Assembly (NCBI RefSeq): GCF_026914185.1 | Contig: NC_070571.1 | Coordinates: 868,001-932,000 of the forward strand | Length of the DNA: 64,000 bases | Source of the DNA: Puccinia triticina | Taxonomy: Eukaryota > Basidiomycota > Pucciniomycetes > Pucciniales > Pucciniaceae | Direction: 5' to 3' | Shown here: positions 62,779 to 64,000 of the stretch, piece by piece | Position numbering within the stretch: the stretch's first letter is position 1 | Layout: each line of letters begins with the position of its first letter | Position numbers and translations under genes: made by a program | Notes under the pieces: generated by a model | Databases searched by the model: none | What the model was told of the DNA's origin: nothing | The model's input: only the letters and a program-made list of their open reading frames with translations

Positions 62779-63810
62779 CACGCTTGTAAAGGGTATCTTC
62801 AAACAGCGGAGATTGGTCGAGGATGTTCAGATCATTCAAAGAGCCTGGTGATCCAAAAAACGCATGCCATATTCGTGTGTCTTGAGTGGCGACTGCTTCA
62901 AGAACAACGGTTGGATATTTTTCTTTCCCCTTGTATTTTCCTGCTAGAGAAACAGGACAGTTCTTCCAGGCCCAGTGAGTACAATCAAGACTTCCGATGC
63001 ATCCAGGAAAACCTTGCTTGGCGTTATCGTAAAGAATCTTCCGGAGATCGGACACATTTGGCGATCTGAGAAACTCTTCTTTGTCAAGCTTGACAATTCC
63101 TTGTGTGAAGAGGTGCAGTGCATTGCGACTAGTCGTATCGGCAAGGCAAGAATATTCATCCATTGCATCTGAAGCAACTCTGTAAGCAAGAATCCGCAAA
63201 GCAGCTGTTACTTTCTGTTTGGTACTGAGACCCAAAACACCACAGCAGTCCTGTTCAAAGAAATTTCAGTTCAAATCCAGATTTTTTATTGTAAATACCA
63301 TCAAAAGACGCACCTGTTTCTGCAAAAAATAATTATCATGATTAACCAAGTCGTTACTGATCTGCTGAAGATGCTTTTTGTGATTCTAAATCTTCTCCGG
63401 AATTTGCGGTTGGTGTAAGTTGCAGTGCCAGAAAGATAATCCGATTGCAACTTGAGCTGCCCTTTGTATTGTCTTTGATCTATGCTTGGTCCTCGGGCAT
63501 TGATTGGGATATCTTCTTTGTCGCTATTGGTGAAGTATTGGAGCATTTCTTCCAGCGGATCCGGCTCGGCCATCATCCACTGGAGGGTGGTATTGAGTTG
63601 TCGAGATGGCATTTGGGGGTGTTTTCCTAGCTATTGATCAAGCCTCCCAATTTGGCTGCCTTGCATCTTTGGCTAAATTTCAGGTCAGTTGACCTTAACC
63701 TTACCCAACAAATGCGGTTGCCCGGTTTAGTTAGCCTAGGTCAGCTAACCTGCCCATAAACCCAGGCTTACTTAGCCTGAAAATCTAGCCAACGAATGTG
63801 AATGCTCTTA

Positions 63811-64000
63811 GCAAAGAAACAACCAGCGGATTGGAAAAGTTATGTACCTGGAGCCTGGGGAAACGTGGGCTTGGGAGATAATACAATTGGCAATGGGTAT
63901 CACGGAAAAGCAAGCGGCAAGGCCCAGAGTTTGTGGAGCAGTGGAGAACGGGTTATTTGGAGATTGTCCCAGAGGGCCCTCTGAGGGTTGCTTTGAACGG
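63811..64000 (-). other. Host DNA right of the Harbinger element
   Basis: Continuation of the sequence left of 48210. A donor-like CTCCAG|GTACAT (minus strand, 63847) may pair with the acceptor at 48186. No frame could be joined with confidence, and the window ends here. Confidence 0.3.

Larger units (their letters stand above)
49723..63612 (-). pseudogene. Harbinger transposase (HARBI1/DDE_Tnp_4-type), split
   Basis: Minus strand: exon 1 from 63612 (MPSRQLNTTLQW), an intron CAG|GTGCGTC...TTGAACAG about 63240-63308, exon 2 down to 62779, then, across the Gypsy insertion, 50269 down to 49723. Conserved regions: RRRFRITKSIF, GLSTKQKVTAALRILAY, GSLDCTHWAW (first D), GSLNDLNIL, YLADGIYP (second D), DIERAFGALKGRF (E). 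All three catalytic residues survive. Damage: a one-base deletion before LVNHDNYFLQKQ (about 63360) and the 12.5-kb insertion after FEDTLYKR. The acidic tail SDSSSDDDSNSD is typical of a divergent C-terminus. Cut-and-paste activity is lost unless another copy acts in trans. Confidence 0.85.
48213..63807. mobile_element. PIF/Harbinger DNA transposon, split by a Gypsy element
   Basis: The ends are inverted GAGCATTCACATT (left) and AATGTGAATGCTC (right), and subterminal GGGTTAAGTTG/TAACC-type inverted motifs continue inward. The target duplication TTA is at 48210-48212 and 63808-63810, as expected for PIF/Harbinger (TWA). Without the 12.5-kb insertion it is about 3.1 kb. It encodes the two expected proteins, a trihelix/Myb-like DNA-binding protein on plus and a DDE transposase on minus. 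Confidence 0.9.

Overview
The window looks like a transposon-saturated chromosome of a filamentous basidiomycete, most likely a rust fungus (Pucciniales). This is inferred, not proven: small GT-AG introns, a Tet-like 2OG-Fe(II) oxygenase, small secreted proteins that resemble effector candidates, and a very dense load of Copia, Gypsy, Harbinger and CACTA-like elements. I see no bacterial operons, rRNA operon or CRISPR array.

Layout. (1) 1-8250 is the most gene-like part: a gene-poor AT-rich stretch, a multi-exon kelch-repeat gene (3218 to about 5865) whose intron carries duplicated tRNA-like repeats, and a 2OG oxygenase gene (6116-7183). (2) 8250-14022 holds a minus-strand Gypsy gag with its 5' LTR, degraded LTR-like DNA with a TATA box, and a 155-bp satellite. 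(3) 14023-19100 is a broken minus-strand Copia gag split by a palindromic CACTA-like element, itself split by a solo LTR. (4) 19965-40048 is one minus-strand Copia element (here Copia B). It was split by a plus-strand Copia (Copia A, 22842-36898), which in turn received a second CACTA-like element (24259-27155) and, inside its 3' LTR, a young gag-only LTR element (31062-36716). (5) 40049-44510 is a unique island with two divergent, related secreted-protein genes around a large hairpin. (6) 44600-47475 is a decayed Gypsy pol with a MITE. (7) 48213-63807 is a PIF/Harbinger transposon (TSD TTA). It was split by a Gypsy-type LTR element (50270-62778, TSD CACGC), which received an almost pristine Copia (51668-57059, TSD TACGT, one LTR difference seen) and a foldback element with its own solo LTR.

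The most interesting signals concern priming and LTR architecture. Two Copia families have primer-binding sites that match the anticodon half of tRNA-Tyr, a third matches the anticodon half of initiator tRNA-Met, and the gag-only element carries a 55-nt complement of mature tRNA-Tyr running from CCA through the anticodon arm. Two Gypsy families have an invariant C-T9-C tract where a tRNA primer site should be. Several LTRs carry duplicated hairpin or exon-end blocks around intron-like spacers. The gag-only element contains three homologous 111-112-nt intron-like blocks. The two CACTA-like elements are giant unequal palindromes of 173-bp units.

The nesting gives a relative clock. The intact Copia and the gag-only element are the youngest, while the Copia B, Copia A and Harbinger hosts carry stops and frameshifts. 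Exon coordinates are from reading frames and splice consensus only; no transcript or database evidence was available.
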